Source of the DNA: Caldivirga sp. MU80
Lineage (GTDB): Archaea > Thermoproteota > Thermoprotei > Thermoproteales > Thermocladiaceae
Direction of reading: 5' to 3'
Assembly (NCBI RefSeq): GCF_001663375.1
Contig: NZ_LCTF01000008.1
Location: 1-64,000 of the forward strand
Length of the DNA stretch: 64,000 nucleotides
The notes below the pieces were generated by a model. The model did not search any database. It was given only the letters and a program-made list of their open reading frames with translations, and was not told the origin of the DNA. The translations under genes were made by a program, and so were the position numbers. Numbering within the stretch: the first letter of the stretch is position 1; each line of letters opens with the position of its first letter. This document shows, piece by piece, positions 16,904 through 26,418 of this stretch.

Positions 16904-18067
16904 TTAACCAATAACCAGGTGCTCCCTTATCAACTTACCCTTAACCAGCCTGTCAGGTAGGAAGGGCTCCATGAGTGGGTCTATTTTTCCATCCAGTATG
17001 TAACTAGCCATGAGCCTCCCGGTCAAGGGCCCAAACATGAAACCATGCCCACTGAAGCCAGCGGCTACGTAAAGCCCCCTTGGCCATGAGTCAAGCCTCC
17101 CCATTATGTGGCTGTTATCTGGCGTTAATTCGTAGTACCCGGACCAAACCCTAATCACAGGTAGCCTCCTGGAAATGGGCATGACCTCACCCATTGCCTT
17201 AACCCAGGCCTTAAGCCACCTAAGCGTGTTGTTGAAGGGCTTTAAGCCCGCTTCCTCATCAATATCAATTGACCCAATTACCTCCCCCCTGAGGGTTTGC
17301 CCAAAGTAGGCGTTGACGCGGGTATCTATGATTAACGATGGTTCAATCATGAACCTGATGGGTGCCGTTATGCCGATCTCCTTCCTAACAGCATTAATGG
17401 GTAACTCAACACCAGCGGTCTTAGCCAACTCCCCACTCCAGGCTCCAGCGGTTATCACAACCACCCTGGCGTTGATCACCGCACCCACACCCTCAACCCC
17501 CCTAACCTCATTGTTAACCACGGTTATCTTAGACACAGGCGTCTCATCGAGGAGTATGGCATTCATCTCCTTTAGCTTGGTTAGGTAGCCGTATATCACG
17601 TAGTCGTGGTGGAGTTCACCATCCTGGGGGCCGAGGGCTGCACCTACGTAGAGTTTACTGTTCAGGTATGGGTACTTGTCCTCCAACTTTCCACTATCCA
17701 TGAACCTAACCAGTACCCCTAGGGGCCTCCAGACACTTTCATTAACCTCCTCGAAGGCCCTCAGCGACTCCTTATCCCTAAATAGCCACAGGTACCCACC
17801 CCTCCTTATCATTGGGTTCCAGTCTAACTCACCCTTAAGCCTATCCAACTCCCTAACGGCCTCAATAGCGTACCTAGTGTTCTCCACATTGCCAAAGTGG
17901 ACCCTGAACCTTGACGCATTCCTAGTTGAACTACCACCCCCAATTATGCCCCTATCAACCACAGCCACCTTAACACCCCTCTTAGCCAGGTTGTAGGCTG
18001 TGGCCAGCCCAACCACCCCACCCCCAACGACCACCACATCGACTGTGTGGACTGCCCTCCTTATCAC
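16904..18067 (-). CDS. soxB: FAD-dependent oxidoreductase, sarcosine oxidase beta/DAO type
   Basis: 387 residues. The N-terminal dinucleotide motif is VVVGGGVVGLATAYNLAKRG, with the E/D at the end of strand 2 in VAVVDRG, then GGGSSTRNASRFR for FAD binding. The C-terminal SGYYELTPDNSHIMGRLD and GFSGHGFMFGPLTGRLMASY are typical of the DAO superfamily (sarcosine, glycine or dimethylglycine oxidases). It overlaps the upstream alpha-like subunit by 4 bp (ATGA at 18064-18067), so the two likely form a heteromeric amine or imino-acid dehydrogenase. Confidence 0.82.
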   Translation of the reverse strand: MIRRAVHTVDVVVVGGGVVGLATAYNLAKRGVKVAVVDRGIIGGGSSTRNASRFRVHFGNVENTRYAIEAVRELDRLKGELDWNPMIRRGGYLWLFRDKESLRAFEEVNESVWRPLGVLVRFMDSGKLEDKYPYLNSKLYVGAALGPQDGELHHDYVIYGYLTKLKEMNAILLDETPVSKITVVNNEVRGVEGVGAVINARVVVITAGAWSGELAKTAGVELPINAVRKEIGITAPIRFMIEPSLIIDTRVNAYFGQTLRGEVIGSIDIDEEAGLKPFNNTLRWLKAWVKAMGEVMPISRRLPVIRVWSGYYELTPDNSHIMGRLDSWPRGLYVAAGFSGHGFMFGPLTGRLMASYILDGKIDPLMEPFLPDRLVKGKLIREHLVIG

Positions 18068-19791
18068 TCCGCATCACCCAGGGTGCCCATTGGCATTGGG
18101 TTAAGTGGAAACCTCTGCCTAAATAGGCCGAATTCACCTGGCTTCCTCTGGGTTAACCTAGCCAGCATTAGGTTCGCAGTCACCATGCATAACTTACCCT
18201 GGCAGGCTCCAGTGCCTAACCCGGTGGCCCTCTTAATGTACTCCATCCTCGGCATCTTCAATTCACGGTACTTGGGGACCTCATCATGAAGCACAGTCAC
18301 CTTGACCCCCCTAAGCCCCGTGAACTCCCTCGTAACCCTGAGTAGGTCACCTAGGGTTACGTCCTCGCAGAAGCAGATCAATTGTTCATCGGCCTTATCC
18401 AGGAAGTACAGGTCACTGACCCACTGTGGAACCTCTGGGACGTTTGGCTCCTGGAAGTAGCCTACGTCGTGTAGGCCCCTCTCAAGCCTATTGAAGGCGT
18501 CCAGCGCAGCTGGGTTGGATGTGACAAGTGCCTCCCTCAGCTTTGCCACGGCCTGGTCAGCCTCCTCAGGCTTAACTAGGCCGTATGTGGCTGCTATTGA
18601 GTATGCCACGGCCCTCGCCTGAATTGGAATTGTTGAAATGGGTATCAGGCCGCTGGCCTCACCCACCACGTACACATTACTCAACCCAGTAACTCCCCCA
18701 CCCCAGTTGTGCCTTGGCACTATACCGCCCAGCACTATGTCGTAGACCAGTTCAGCACCCAATTGAGCCAGAAGTTCAATTGCAGGGACCCTCACGGTGG
18801 TCACTAAGGCATCGCCAGTGGCTTCACCCTCACTGAACCTCTTGGGCCCCTCGGGCACCTGGTACCTTAACCTAAACCTACCCCCCTCCACCTCCGTCTC
18901 GCTTATGTAGGCACCCATTATTGCCCTAAGTCCGCTTAGGTCGCTTGGCCTACCTGTCCTAGGCTGTATTGCATGGTCCATGATTAGTGGTGTTAACCCA
19001 GCCTTAACCAGTGACTTAGCCACTGCAATACCCCACTCATCTGTGCCGTAGACTATGGGCTCACCCTTAACCAAGCCATCCTTGGCCAGTTTAAGGTATG
19101 TTAAACCAGTGTACATGGGTACCTTGTAGTTTCCTGGGAAGACCAGTGGAACCTCCCTAACCCCAGTGGCCACTACAATCACCCTATAGTTGAATTGAAA
19201 CAGCCTGGACCCATCCAACGAATGGCCCACTGCCGCATCTTCCAGGAAGCCGTCGAAGACGACGCCGCTTAATGCTTGGTCACCTAACTCATCCTTAACC
19301 TTACTGGTGTAGTCTGAAACCTTAACGCCCAGTTCACCCTCCACGTGAATCAACCTGCCGCCAAGTTCACCGTTACCGTCCACTAAGGCTATCTTCAACC
19401 CAAGCTTACTCAATTCCATAGCTGTGGCTAAACCAGCCAACCCACCTCCAACCACAAGCACATCACTGTTCACCTTAACCAGCTTAGCCCTTGGGGGCTC
19501 GGGGAGTTGAGATGGGTCAACGTGCCTCATCCCCTTAGCAAACCTAACGACAATGGGCCAGGCAAGCTTAACAAGCCTACTCCTAGGTAGGACAGATGGC
19601 CTAGCAAAGCTGCTGAACAAACCCAAGTCACGTCCCTGAGGGCTGGAGCCGACACACTGATTCAGTGACCCATTACTAAGCCAATAACCCATACACCACC
19701 ACTCACAGCAAATAAATCCCCTGGGTTCACCAGTCCTCGGGCTACTCAACATAACCGGCTTACCTAACCTACCACTATCATCGTTAGTCAT
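18064..19791 (-). CDS. soxA: Sarcosine/opine oxidase alpha-like subunit with BFD [2Fe-2S] domain
   Basis: 575 residues. A cysteine-bearing N-terminal segment (GFICCEWWCMGYW) precedes an FAD fold (VLVVGGGLAGLATAMELSKLG, LVDGNGELGGRL). The C-terminal part has a BFD-like iron-sulfur site with LICFCEDVTLGDLL and GTGACQGKLCMVTAN. The glycine-cleavage T-like domain of full-length sarcosine oxidase alpha is absent, so it resembles HcnB or the opine dehydrogenase A subunit. It is coupled to the beta-type subunit. A TATA box (rev. comp. GCTTATAAAT near 19815) lies about 25 bp before the ATG. The true amine substrate is unknown. Confidence 0.78.
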   Translation of the reverse strand: MTNDDSGRLGKPVMLSSPRTGEPRGFICCEWWCMGYWLSNGSLNQCVGSSPQGRDLGLFSSFARPSVLPRSRLVKLAWPIVVRFAKGMRHVDPSQLPEPPRAKLVKVNSDVLVVGGGLAGLATAMELSKLGLKIALVDGNGELGGRLIHVEGELGVKVSDYTSKVKDELGDQALSGVVFDGFLEDAAVGHSLDGSRLFQFNYRVIVVATGVREVPLVFPGNYKVPMYTGLTYLKLAKDGLVKGEPIVYGTDEWGIAVAKSLVKAGLTPLIMDHAIQPRTGRPSDLSGLRAIMGAYISETEVEGGRFRLRYQVPEGPKRFSEGEATGDALVTTVRVPAIELLAQLGAELVYDIVLGGIVPRHNWGGGVTGLSNVYVVGEASGLIPISTIPIQARAVAYSIAATYGLVKPEEADQAVAKLREALVTSNPAALDAFNRLERGLHDVGYFQEPNVPEVPQWVSDLYFLDKADEQLICFCEDVTLGDLLRVTREFTGLRGVKVTVLHDEVPKYRELKMPRMEYIKRATGLGTGACQGKLCMVTANLMLARLTQRKPGEFGLFRQRFPLNPMPMGTLGDAE

Positions 19792-19954
19792 TGGTTAAGC
19801 CAACTCAGAGGGATTTATAAGCCTGGAAACCTACTTACAATCTCGGCATAAGTTTTTTTCACCCATCTATGGGAGATTAACTGAGTAAAGCGGATTCAAA
19901 GAAGGATTAATTATTTTTAATCTATATTTAAAGTTTAGATGATCACATTATCAT

Positions 19955-22354
19955 TTACCTTCTTCTTAATGCTATCAATGCAGCCACGGCTGCAACAACT
20001 ACTACAATGACCACTATTCCAGCGATTAGTGCTGTTGATATTATTGGCTTGGTTACTGTTACTGTGGTTACTGCTGTTGTGGTTGACACTGAGGTGCTTG
20101 TTACAGTGCTCGTTACTGTTGCCGTTGAAGTCACCGTTGAAACAGCAGTAGTTGTAGTCGTGGTTGTAGTCGTAGACGTGGTAGTGGTAGTAACCGGGGT
20201 AGTGGTCGTTGTGGTTGTGGTTGTTGTTACTGGTGTGTACGTTGTGTGGAAGTATGAAGCCGCACAAGCCTGCAACTCAGGGTCAGGACTAGGCAAACCA
20301 ATGAAAGCAGCATACTGAGGATACCTAGTCCAAAGACTACCATTAATAATAGCCTCAGCCAAAGGAGGAACAACACCCTGAGGCGCAAAGCCACCTAGGA
20401 ATACTAGGTCTATGGTGTCGAATGATGCACCTGACATGCCATGCGGGTACTCTAGCGTGTAAGCTGCCTCGGTGTACTTGCTTACATTAAATGGTATGCA
20501 TTTCATCAACCACCCCATGTCGACGTACTTGGGGACTGCACCCTGGGCAATGGCCTCAATCCCGATTTGTATCGCGGGTACCCAGTACTCGAACCATGAG
20601 TAGAACACCTTAACTAACTCACCGTATTCAGCTGAACCAGGCTCAACAGCAGCTATGGCATTCTCCCAGTTTGTTAGATTTATGTAGCCGAATGTTGAGT
20701 TCACGCACCAAACAATCGTATTGTTAGGTATGGGTAGATTAGTCGTAACCGGTTTACAATACCAACCAGTAATCTGGTTATTCTGAACAATCGGGAATGC
20801 GAAGGGAGTGACAGTACCTGGTGCACACCAACCACCTGGGAAGAGTGTGTAGGCATTCCACTGCGCTGCTGTTAAGTATACCCAGAATGTATCATAACCA
20901 CCCTTATTGAGCCCAGCATACACGAAGTCCACGGAGTCCGGTAGCTGGCATGATGACTCCTCAGTGTAATAGGTAGCAGCCTCAACTGATATGAGCTTAG
21001 TTGGTATACCGAATTTACCCAACTGAGCAGCAATCTCAGAGCTTATAGTTAACCAGTCAGTACGCCCATCTGTGTATAGCGTTAACGTTAGTGGTGTTCC
21101 GTTTGGTAGGTACCATTGACCATTCTTGTAGTATAGGCCAGCAGACTCGAGGAGCTGGGAGGCGTAAGTCCAATTAACAGTGTAGTTGACTATTACGCTC
21201 CTAATGCTCTCAGGTATTGTTAAGTATAGGCCTGGAACCACATTAGGGGCAGGTATCGGTGCAAGTACCCAAACCGGGTAGTATGCGTATGGAGGTGGTC
21301 CCCATGCTAGTGTTGCCTCAGTCCTATTTATGACATATGCGATAGCTTGCCTAACCTGAGGAATATTCCAAGGATAGTAGAGTGGGAGCGAGAAGCCCAT
21401 GGTGGAGATGTCTGGCATTGGGTTAAACACGTAACCATCCTTAATAGCAACCTGGTATGTTGCAGGCGGAGCCGTCCAACCAAGTACGAAAAAGTTACTG
21501 TGTGTAGCCATTAACTCAAGTAGCTGCGTTGTACCGCTAGAGAGGGCTGTATATGCATTCAACTCTGGGTAATATTGCCAAGTGTGGAATGGGAATATTT
21601 CATCCCACTTAGCCAATAGCCAAGGTGGATCCAACTTAACGGTAATGGTTTGTGGACTGACACTCACGGCGTAATATGGTCCAAGGCTCCAGTAGGGAAC
21701 GACCATTTCAGTGATATTCTTCTGACCGAAGGTGTATGCTTGCGAGGCATTCATGGTTTTGAGTTCATTAACAACCTTCTCCCAAACTGGCCATGGAGTT
21801 TCAGGCCTGGTTATTAAAATCCATATCCACTCAGTCGGCGACCACACATCAAAGTGAAACTCAATAGTGTAGTTATTAAGAACTATAATGTCCTTGTCAG
21901 CATTTTGAGGACTTATGAACGGCGCGTATGAATCAAAGGCCTTAGCCTCAATGTAGAAGTACGCGTAAACATCCCAAGCGGTGAACGGTATAGTGGCTGA
22001 ACCATTAAACCAATACAAGCCAGGCCTAAGGTAAATTATGAAGGTTTTATTCTGCGGGAAAACCTCCCAAGACTTGGCCAAAACAGGCCAAAACTCATTA
22101 GTAGTAGGATTCCATAGGGCCAATGGGGCATAGTCACTTGCCCACCAAATTGGCCAAAGGCTTAGTGATGAGAATGTGTTATACCAGGGCGCGGGCCAAG
22201 GCGGAACAACAACATAATACCAAGGAGCTGCGTAATAAAGCGTGTACGTTGGGTAAGATTGTTGGGCATATGCGTAATTTACAGATAACACGATGGCTGC
22301 AACCACCATGGCACTTAATAGTAGCCAGACCCACCTCTCATTTACACCGTACAT
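19955..22354 (-). CDS. ABC transporter substrate-binding protein, family 5 (peptide/oligosaccharide)
   Basis: 799 residues. An N-terminal signal segment (WVWLLLSAMVVAAIVLSVNYAYA) is followed by a family-5 solute-binding fold recognisable by APLALWNPTTNEFWPVLAKSWEV, VRQAIAYVINR and repeated aromatic-rich loops. Near the C-terminus is a long Thr/Val-rich stalk, then a transmembrane helix (IISTALIAGIVVIVVVVAA) and RRR, the layout of crenarchaeal membrane-anchored binding proteins. No permease or ATPase gene lies nearby, so it is an orphan or works with distant components. The T-stalk produces spurious open frames on the other strand. Confidence 0.85.
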   Translation of the reverse strand: MYGVNERWVWLLLSAMVVAAIVLSVNYAYAQQSYPTYTLYYAAPWYYVVVPPWPAPWYNTFSSLSLWPIWWASDYAPLALWNPTTNEFWPVLAKSWEVFPQNKTFIIYLRPGLYWFNGSATIPFTAWDVYAYFYIEAKAFDSYAPFISPQNADKDIIVLNNYTIEFHFDVWSPTEWIWILITRPETPWPVWEKVVNELKTMNASQAYTFGQKNITEMVVPYWSLGPYYAVSVSPQTITVKLDPPWLLAKWDEIFPFHTWQYYPELNAYTALSSGTTQLLELMATHSNFFVLGWTAPPATYQVAIKDGYVFNPMPDISTMGFSLPLYYPWNIPQVRQAIAYVINRTEATLAWGPPPYAYYPVWVLAPIPAPNVVPGLYLTIPESIRSVIVNYTVNWTYASQLLESAGLYYKNGQWYLPNGTPLTLTLYTDGRTDWLTISSEIAAQLGKFGIPTKLISVEAATYYTEESSCQLPDSVDFVYAGLNKGGYDTFWVYLTAAQWNAYTLFPGGWCAPGTVTPFAFPIVQNNQITGWYCKPVTTNLPIPNNTIVWCVNSTFGYINLTNWENAIAAVEPGSAEYGELVKVFYSWFEYWVPAIQIGIEAIAQGAVPKYVDMGWLMKCIPFNVSKYTEAAYTLEYPHGMSGASFDTIDLVFLGGFAPQGVVPPLAEAIINGSLWTRYPQYAAFIGLPSPDPELQACAASYFHTTYTPVTTTTTTTTTTPVTTTTTSTTTTTTTTTAVSTVTSTATVTSTVTSTSVSTTTAVTTVTVTKPIISTALIAGIVVIVVVVAAVAALIALRRR

Positions 22355-22545
22355 AGGATAACTATGGTTGCCAGTGCTTTAAAAGTTTTATTCGAATATA
22401 CTATATTTTTATAGTTTAAAACCTGCATAGTTATGCACGTCAGTAAACATGGCTAAAGGTATGTTAGCAATCAATATTAACCAATATCCACCATTTAAAT
22501 TTTTGTAATTATTATTGACTTAGTTCTACATTAGTAATCACAATT

Positions 22546-23571
22546 CTAATTAAGGCTTTCTATTACAATCTCCCTGGCTTCAATGTCCTCAAGTTCAGCA
22601 TCATAACCACCAATGCTGTATTGCGCATTACCAGTATTTAAAACAATGTTTGAGACCCTATTATACATATTTATATTTGAGACCCTCCCCCTCAACTCAA
22701 CCGGCTCCCCATTCTTAAGGTATGTACCTTTAACAATCACCACTGGATTATGGCCTCTGCTTAGTAACGCTTGTATGGTCAATATTGCAAAGAACATGCT
22801 TAAAAATCTACGTGGATATTTACCCTCCTCGGGATTAATGTAAAGTGCATCCTCAGACTCACGCCATGTTGAGGTGAATATGGTCATGAGCCTTGCCAGC
22901 ATATCGGTGTCATATAATACGTAGCCGTAAGCATCACTTCTCCTCATCGTACTCCTTCTACTTGCATAAATGCCGATGCTTAGGTCGGCAGCTAGTAGAA
23001 GGAAGTCACCAAGCCTATTCACCTTAATCCAAACCTGATCCCCATGGTCCTTCAATGCGCTTAAGTCAACCCCCTCTAGGCTTGGGTATACTATTAGATA
23101 TAGCCTAACATCCCTTCTCAAGGTCTCTATGAAGGACCTTAGATTCCTTTTAAGTAACCATACTGGAATCTCGCCGTAAACCTCCACCTCTGCATTATTA
23201 AGTACCTCAACTATACCATTATTTATACCATCAATGCCGTAAGTCATGTATATCCGCTGACTCTCATGGTGCCTCCGTTTAGCACCCTTAATTAACTCCT
23301 TCACTGATGTTAACGTTGAAATGTAGGTATCTATTATTGTGGGGAGGCTGTAGGCACTATACAACTTGGGCCTACCACTGGACACCTTAATAAAACCCCT
23401 CCTCAATAGGCTTGTTAAGATGTTATACAACTGAGGCTGATGTATATCAACAGACTCAAGTATATCCTTAACACTGGCCTCACCCCTCTCAAGTATGGTA
23501 AGGAAGACCTCGGCCTCCCTATTAGTTAACCCCATCATGGATAACGCATTAAGTAATTGATCCCTATCCAT
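22546..23571 (-). CDS. TrmB-type sugar-sensing transcriptional regulator
   Basis: 341 residues. The N-terminal TrmB winged helix is clear (MMGLTNREAEVFLTILERGEASVKDI, IHQPQLYNILTSLLRRGFIK). The long C-terminal part (INNGIVEVLNNAEVEVYGEIP, later YLKNGEPVELRGRVSNIN, VLNTGNAQYSIGGYDAELED) fits the PF11495 ligand-binding region that senses sugars in TrmB. It is flanked by the orphan binding protein and the sulfatase-like hydrolase, both on the same strand, and these are the likeliest targets. Confidence 0.82.
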   Translation of the reverse strand: MDRDQLLNALSMMGLTNREAEVFLTILERGEASVKDILESVDIHQPQLYNILTSLLRRGFIKVSSGRPKLYSAYSLPTIIDTYISTLTSVKELIKGAKRRHHESQRIYMTYGIDGINNGIVEVLNNAEVEVYGEIPVWLLKRNLRSFIETLRRDVRLYLIVYPSLEGVDLSALKDHGDQVWIKVNRLGDFLLLAADLSIGIYASRRSTMRRSDAYGYVLYDTDMLARLMTIFTSTWRESEDALYINPEEGKYPRRFLSMFFAILTIQALLSRGHNPVVIVKGTYLKNGEPVELRGRVSNINMYNRVSNIVLNTGNAQYSIGGYDAELEDIEAREIVIESLN

Positions 23572-23712
23572 GTCAGTGCCATTATTGTATACTATGCTTT
23601 ATAAGCATTCACCATTAGCACTCGCATTGTTTTAAGTGTGGCTAGGTATGAGGTATACTCACCGTATGCTGCCTCAGTATCCTACATATATAGCCTTTAC
23701 CCTGGTGAAGAA

Positions 23713-24060
23713 TTAAATAGCCTCCTCCATCTCCTTATACACATCGTTGCCTGAACCCTTAACGCCACCGTAAGGTACCCAGGGCTCTAGGCCTATGGAT
23801 GGTTTATTCACCTTAACCACACCCACCTTAACTCCTTTAGCGAATCTCACGGCCTCACTAATATCCTTATACCCTTAGTTACTATGCCGGCTATTAGGCC
23901 ATACTCAGTGGAGTTAACTATAATCTATGGCTTCGTCAAGGGTCCTATAGGTCATTACAGCCAGTACTGGGCCAAAGATCTCCTCTCCGGCTATCCTCAT
24001 GTCTGGGATCACGTTATCGAATATCGTGGGCATTAGGAAATAACCGTAATCATACTCCTC
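23713..24060 (-). pseudogene. Aldehyde dehydrogenase C-terminal remnant
   Basis: Reading the minus strand gives [20 protein letters not shown] and [20 protein letters not shown], then a stop; shifting frame gives [20 protein letters not shown]; shifting again gives DISEAVRFAKGVKVGVVKVN followed by KPSIGLEPWVPYGGVKGSGN. These are consecutive parts of the C-terminal catalytic region of the ALDH superfamily (the EEIFGPV and PYGGVKGSG motifs), broken by two frameshifts. Everything N-terminal, including the catalytic cysteine, is gone. Weak similarity may extend a few codons beyond 24060. The 567-bp gene-free gap here is explained by this remnant. Confidence 0.82.
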
Positions 24061-24138
24061 ACAGTTGATGAGTATCGCCGTATGAGGAATGCGATGGGGA
24101 AGATCGTAGGGTAATATGTGGATTTATGGTGATTATGC

Positions 24139-25557
24139 TTAAGCCTTTCCTGTTCCCCCTAGCTCATACCTTGCCTGTATCTGCCTTATTGGTGTCCTCC
24201 TGTTCATGAACCATAACGCCAGTGCGTTAAGCAACTCCTCGGCCTTGTCTGAATGTTCATTGATTAGGTTGATCCTCTCCTTTGGATCCTTTCTAATGTT
24301 ATATAGTTCATGCCTCCCATCGGGCCTATATACTAGACTCCACTCACCATCCCTAATACACCTATCAACAGCCTCATGGTAACCCATTATGGCGTACCTC
24401 CTATGTGAGTTACTTGAACCATTAAGCACGCTGGTGAAGCTTCTACCGGCTAGTGGGTATGTGTATGTTTCAGGTAGTCCAAGTAGCTCAAGTATTGTTG
24501 GTAGTAGGTCTGGGAATTGGACAATTGCATCGGTGACCATGTGCCTACCGTTAGGCAGCCTAACCATGAATGGTACCTTGAGTAGCTCGTTGTAAAGCCT
24601 GTCACCACCCTTAAGGAACTTACCGTGATCAGCCAGTGGGTGTCCGTGGTCTGCAAGCAGTATTATGATGGATTGTTCGAGTAGTCCAAGGTCCCTTAGC
24701 GTATTGTAGAACTCACCGAAGTAGTGGTCGACGTAGGCAACCTCACCGGCGTAAAGACCCCTAATGTAGTTTACCTGCTCCTCGGTAAACCACCTCCTAG
24801 CCTCACTACCCATGGGCATTATTAACTTTGGACCCTTGTAACCTGGGTCGGTGTACTTATCAAACCTCGGTGGTGGTATCCATGGTTCATGTGGGTCGAA
24901 GCTGTCAACCCAAAGCATGAACCTACCACCACTCTTGTAAGCCCTCCTAACCCACTCTGAGGCTGCCCTAAAGACCCTTGCAGCAAACCAATCCTCCTCA
25001 CCCCTCCAATCATCAATGTTAGCAAGGAATTGGGCAACTAACTCAGCGTAACTCCTTGAACCAACATAATTCGTGTAGTAATCCTTAGTCACGTAATCCT
25101 CAAGCCTCCTATTAACTGGTGGTGGTATGCCGTATGCATCATACTCCTGCCCCCTTATGAATAGCCAGGTATCGAAACCCTTAGTGTAGTTCATGCCTGG
25201 CTTAAACAGGTGGTATGTGTCTGAGATTAACCCAGTTAAGTAGCCGAGGCCCTTAAGCAGCTCAGGCATTGTGTATGAGTCTGGGTGCATCGGTGACCAC
25301 GGGTGGTAGGGCAGGGTGAACTGGCCAGTAAGCAACTCCTCCCTAACAGGTATGGTTGGTAAGCCGGATGGGTAAGCATTAGTGAATACCACGCTCTCAG
25401 AAGCCAACCTGTCAAGGTTAGGGGTCTCAGGCGGCTTAACACCATCAAAGATGCTTGAAAAGCCTTGAATAGACCTATAGAAGCCAACGTGATCCTGCCT
25501 GAGGCTATCAAGAACCACGATTATAATATTCAAGTCAGGCTTGGCAACCATGCTCAC
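24139..25557 (-). CDS. Sulfatase-like hydrolase of the alkaline phosphatase superfamily, Thr at the nucleophile position
   Basis: 472 residues. Metal-binding features are present: IIIVVLDSLRQDH near the start and LLADHGHPLADHGKFLKGGD near residue 310, with LPTILELLGLP and a C-terminal ELYNIRKDPKERINL as in sulfatases. The sulfatase signature C/S-x-P-x-R-x3-LLTG aligns with T68-I-P-V-R72-EELLTG, so the formylglycine precursor is replaced by Thr. Thr is the nucleophile in phosphodiesterase and phosphonate-hydrolase members, so phosphoester or phosphonate substrates are as likely as sulfate esters. No signal peptide is seen. Confidence 0.75.
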   Translation of the reverse strand: MSMVAKPDLNIIIVVLDSLRQDHVGFYRSIQGFSSIFDGVKPPETPNLDRLASESVVFTNAYPSGLPTIPVREELLTGQFTLPYHPWSPMHPDSYTMPELLKGLGYLTGLISDTYHLFKPGMNYTKGFDTWLFIRGQEYDAYGIPPPVNRRLEDYVTKDYYTNYVGSRSYAELVAQFLANIDDWRGEEDWFAARVFRAASEWVRRAYKSGGRFMLWVDSFDPHEPWIPPPRFDKYTDPGYKGPKLIMPMGSEARRWFTEEQVNYIRGLYAGEVAYVDHYFGEFYNTLRDLGLLEQSIIILLADHGHPLADHGKFLKGGDRLYNELLKVPFMVRLPNGRHMVTDAIVQFPDLLPTILELLGLPETYTYPLAGRSFTSVLNGSSNSHRRYAIMGYHEAVDRCIRDGEWSLVYRPDGRHELYNIRKDPKERINLINEHSDKAEELLNALALWFMNRRTPIRQIQARYELGGTGKA

Positions 25558-25600
25558 TTTTTGCTTCAGCTTGGTTAAATAGGTTTACGCCTGGGCGCAG

Positions 25601-26098
25601 TTAAAGTGAGATTAATATTATGAATAATATTAGTGAGATTCCTATGGAGACTGCGTACTGGGTTAACGCGGTCCTGAGGAACCCACTGGGTAGCTGAACC
25701 TTATTAACCCTGCTAACCGCTACTACTGTTGTTATCAGCGTCCCGTCTACTATCGGGAAGGCTGTGAGTATTACTAGGTAGAATAGTTGGACTATGGACT
25801 GTAGTGGGCTTATGAGCCCTATTTCACCTACATTAATTAGGTTGTAGGACATCCAGCCAATGCCCACGTAGGGTATGTAGGCTATGACTAAACCCACCAG
25901 GCCGCTTATCAACCTATCCAGGAAGGGCATTGATGCGGCCTCCTCTGCTTCACTGCTGAGCATGGTTAGGTAACTCCTTGGTAGTATTAGTGAGTAGCCG
26001 AGCATGTATGAACCAACCTGGATTAGTATTACGGATAGCAGGAAGTAGAGCCTCAGTGAGCTGTACCACCTCAGTACTGCAAGTCTCTGCTGTGACAT
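25601..26098 (-). CDS. Integral membrane protein, unknown
   Basis: 165 residues from ATG 26098 (a GTG at 26107 is also possible). Three to four hydrophobic segments are visible: LRLYFLLSVILIQVGSYML, RLISGLVGLVIAYIPYVGIGW, IVQLFYLVILTAFPIV and a C-terminal AVSIGISLILFIILISL. I do not recognise a family. It directly follows rpl44e and may be the distal gene of that operon. Confidence 0.5.
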   Translation of the reverse strand: MSQQRLAVLRWYSSLRLYFLLSVILIQVGSYMLGYSLILPRSYLTMLSSEAEEAASMPFLDRLISGLVGLVIAYIPYVGIGWMSYNLINVGEIGLISPLQSIVQLFYLVILTAFPIVDGTLITTVVAVSRVNKVQLPSGFLRTALTQYAVSIGISLILFIILISL

Positions 26099-26107
26099 AG
26101 TGGGCAC

Positions 26108-26392
26108 TTAACGGGTTTCCACTAGTTCAACCTTCCTAAGCCTGCCAATGGTCCTGTGGGTTACGTAGCCGCATTGCCTGCAGGTTAACTTAAGCGTCAC
26201 CTTCTTGGTGACCTTGTAGAACGTCTTCTGCCTAGGCTTCCTGGTTGATCCGTAGCCGAGGAGCTTCCTATCATACCTCCTCTGCCCCTCCGACAGCGTC
26301 CTCCTCTTACCTGACGTGTACTGGGTCACTGTGTGCTCCGTGTACGTCCTGCACCTTGGGCAATAGGTCTTAATTACCCTGGGTATCTTCAT
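26108..26392 (-). CDS. rpl44e: Large ribosomal subunit protein eL42 (L44e)
   Basis: 94 residues. Two zinc-finger pairs, [14 protein letters not shown] and [16 protein letters not shown], surround the basic segment [20 protein letters not shown] that is diagnostic for L44e/eL42, which sits near the ribosomal E site. It follows nop10 by 26 bp in an operon with aif2a. In many archaea the order is rpl44e-rps27e-aif2a-nop10; here rpl44e comes last and rps27e is absent from the cluster. Confidence 0.96.
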   Translation of the reverse strand: MKIPRVIKTYCPRCRTYTEHTVTQYTSGKRRTLSEGQRRYDRKLLGYGSTRKPRQKTFYKVTKKVTLKLTCRQCGYVTHRTIGRLRKVELVETR

Positions 26393-26418
26393 GCTAACCG
26401 GTTCTTTAACCGCCTATT

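Noticed and set aside
20007-20318. Val/Thr-rich open frames opposite the binding-protein stalk
   Set aside because: They are the complement of the ACA/ACT-repeat coding the Thr-rich stalk of the gene at 19955-22354 and have no independent features.
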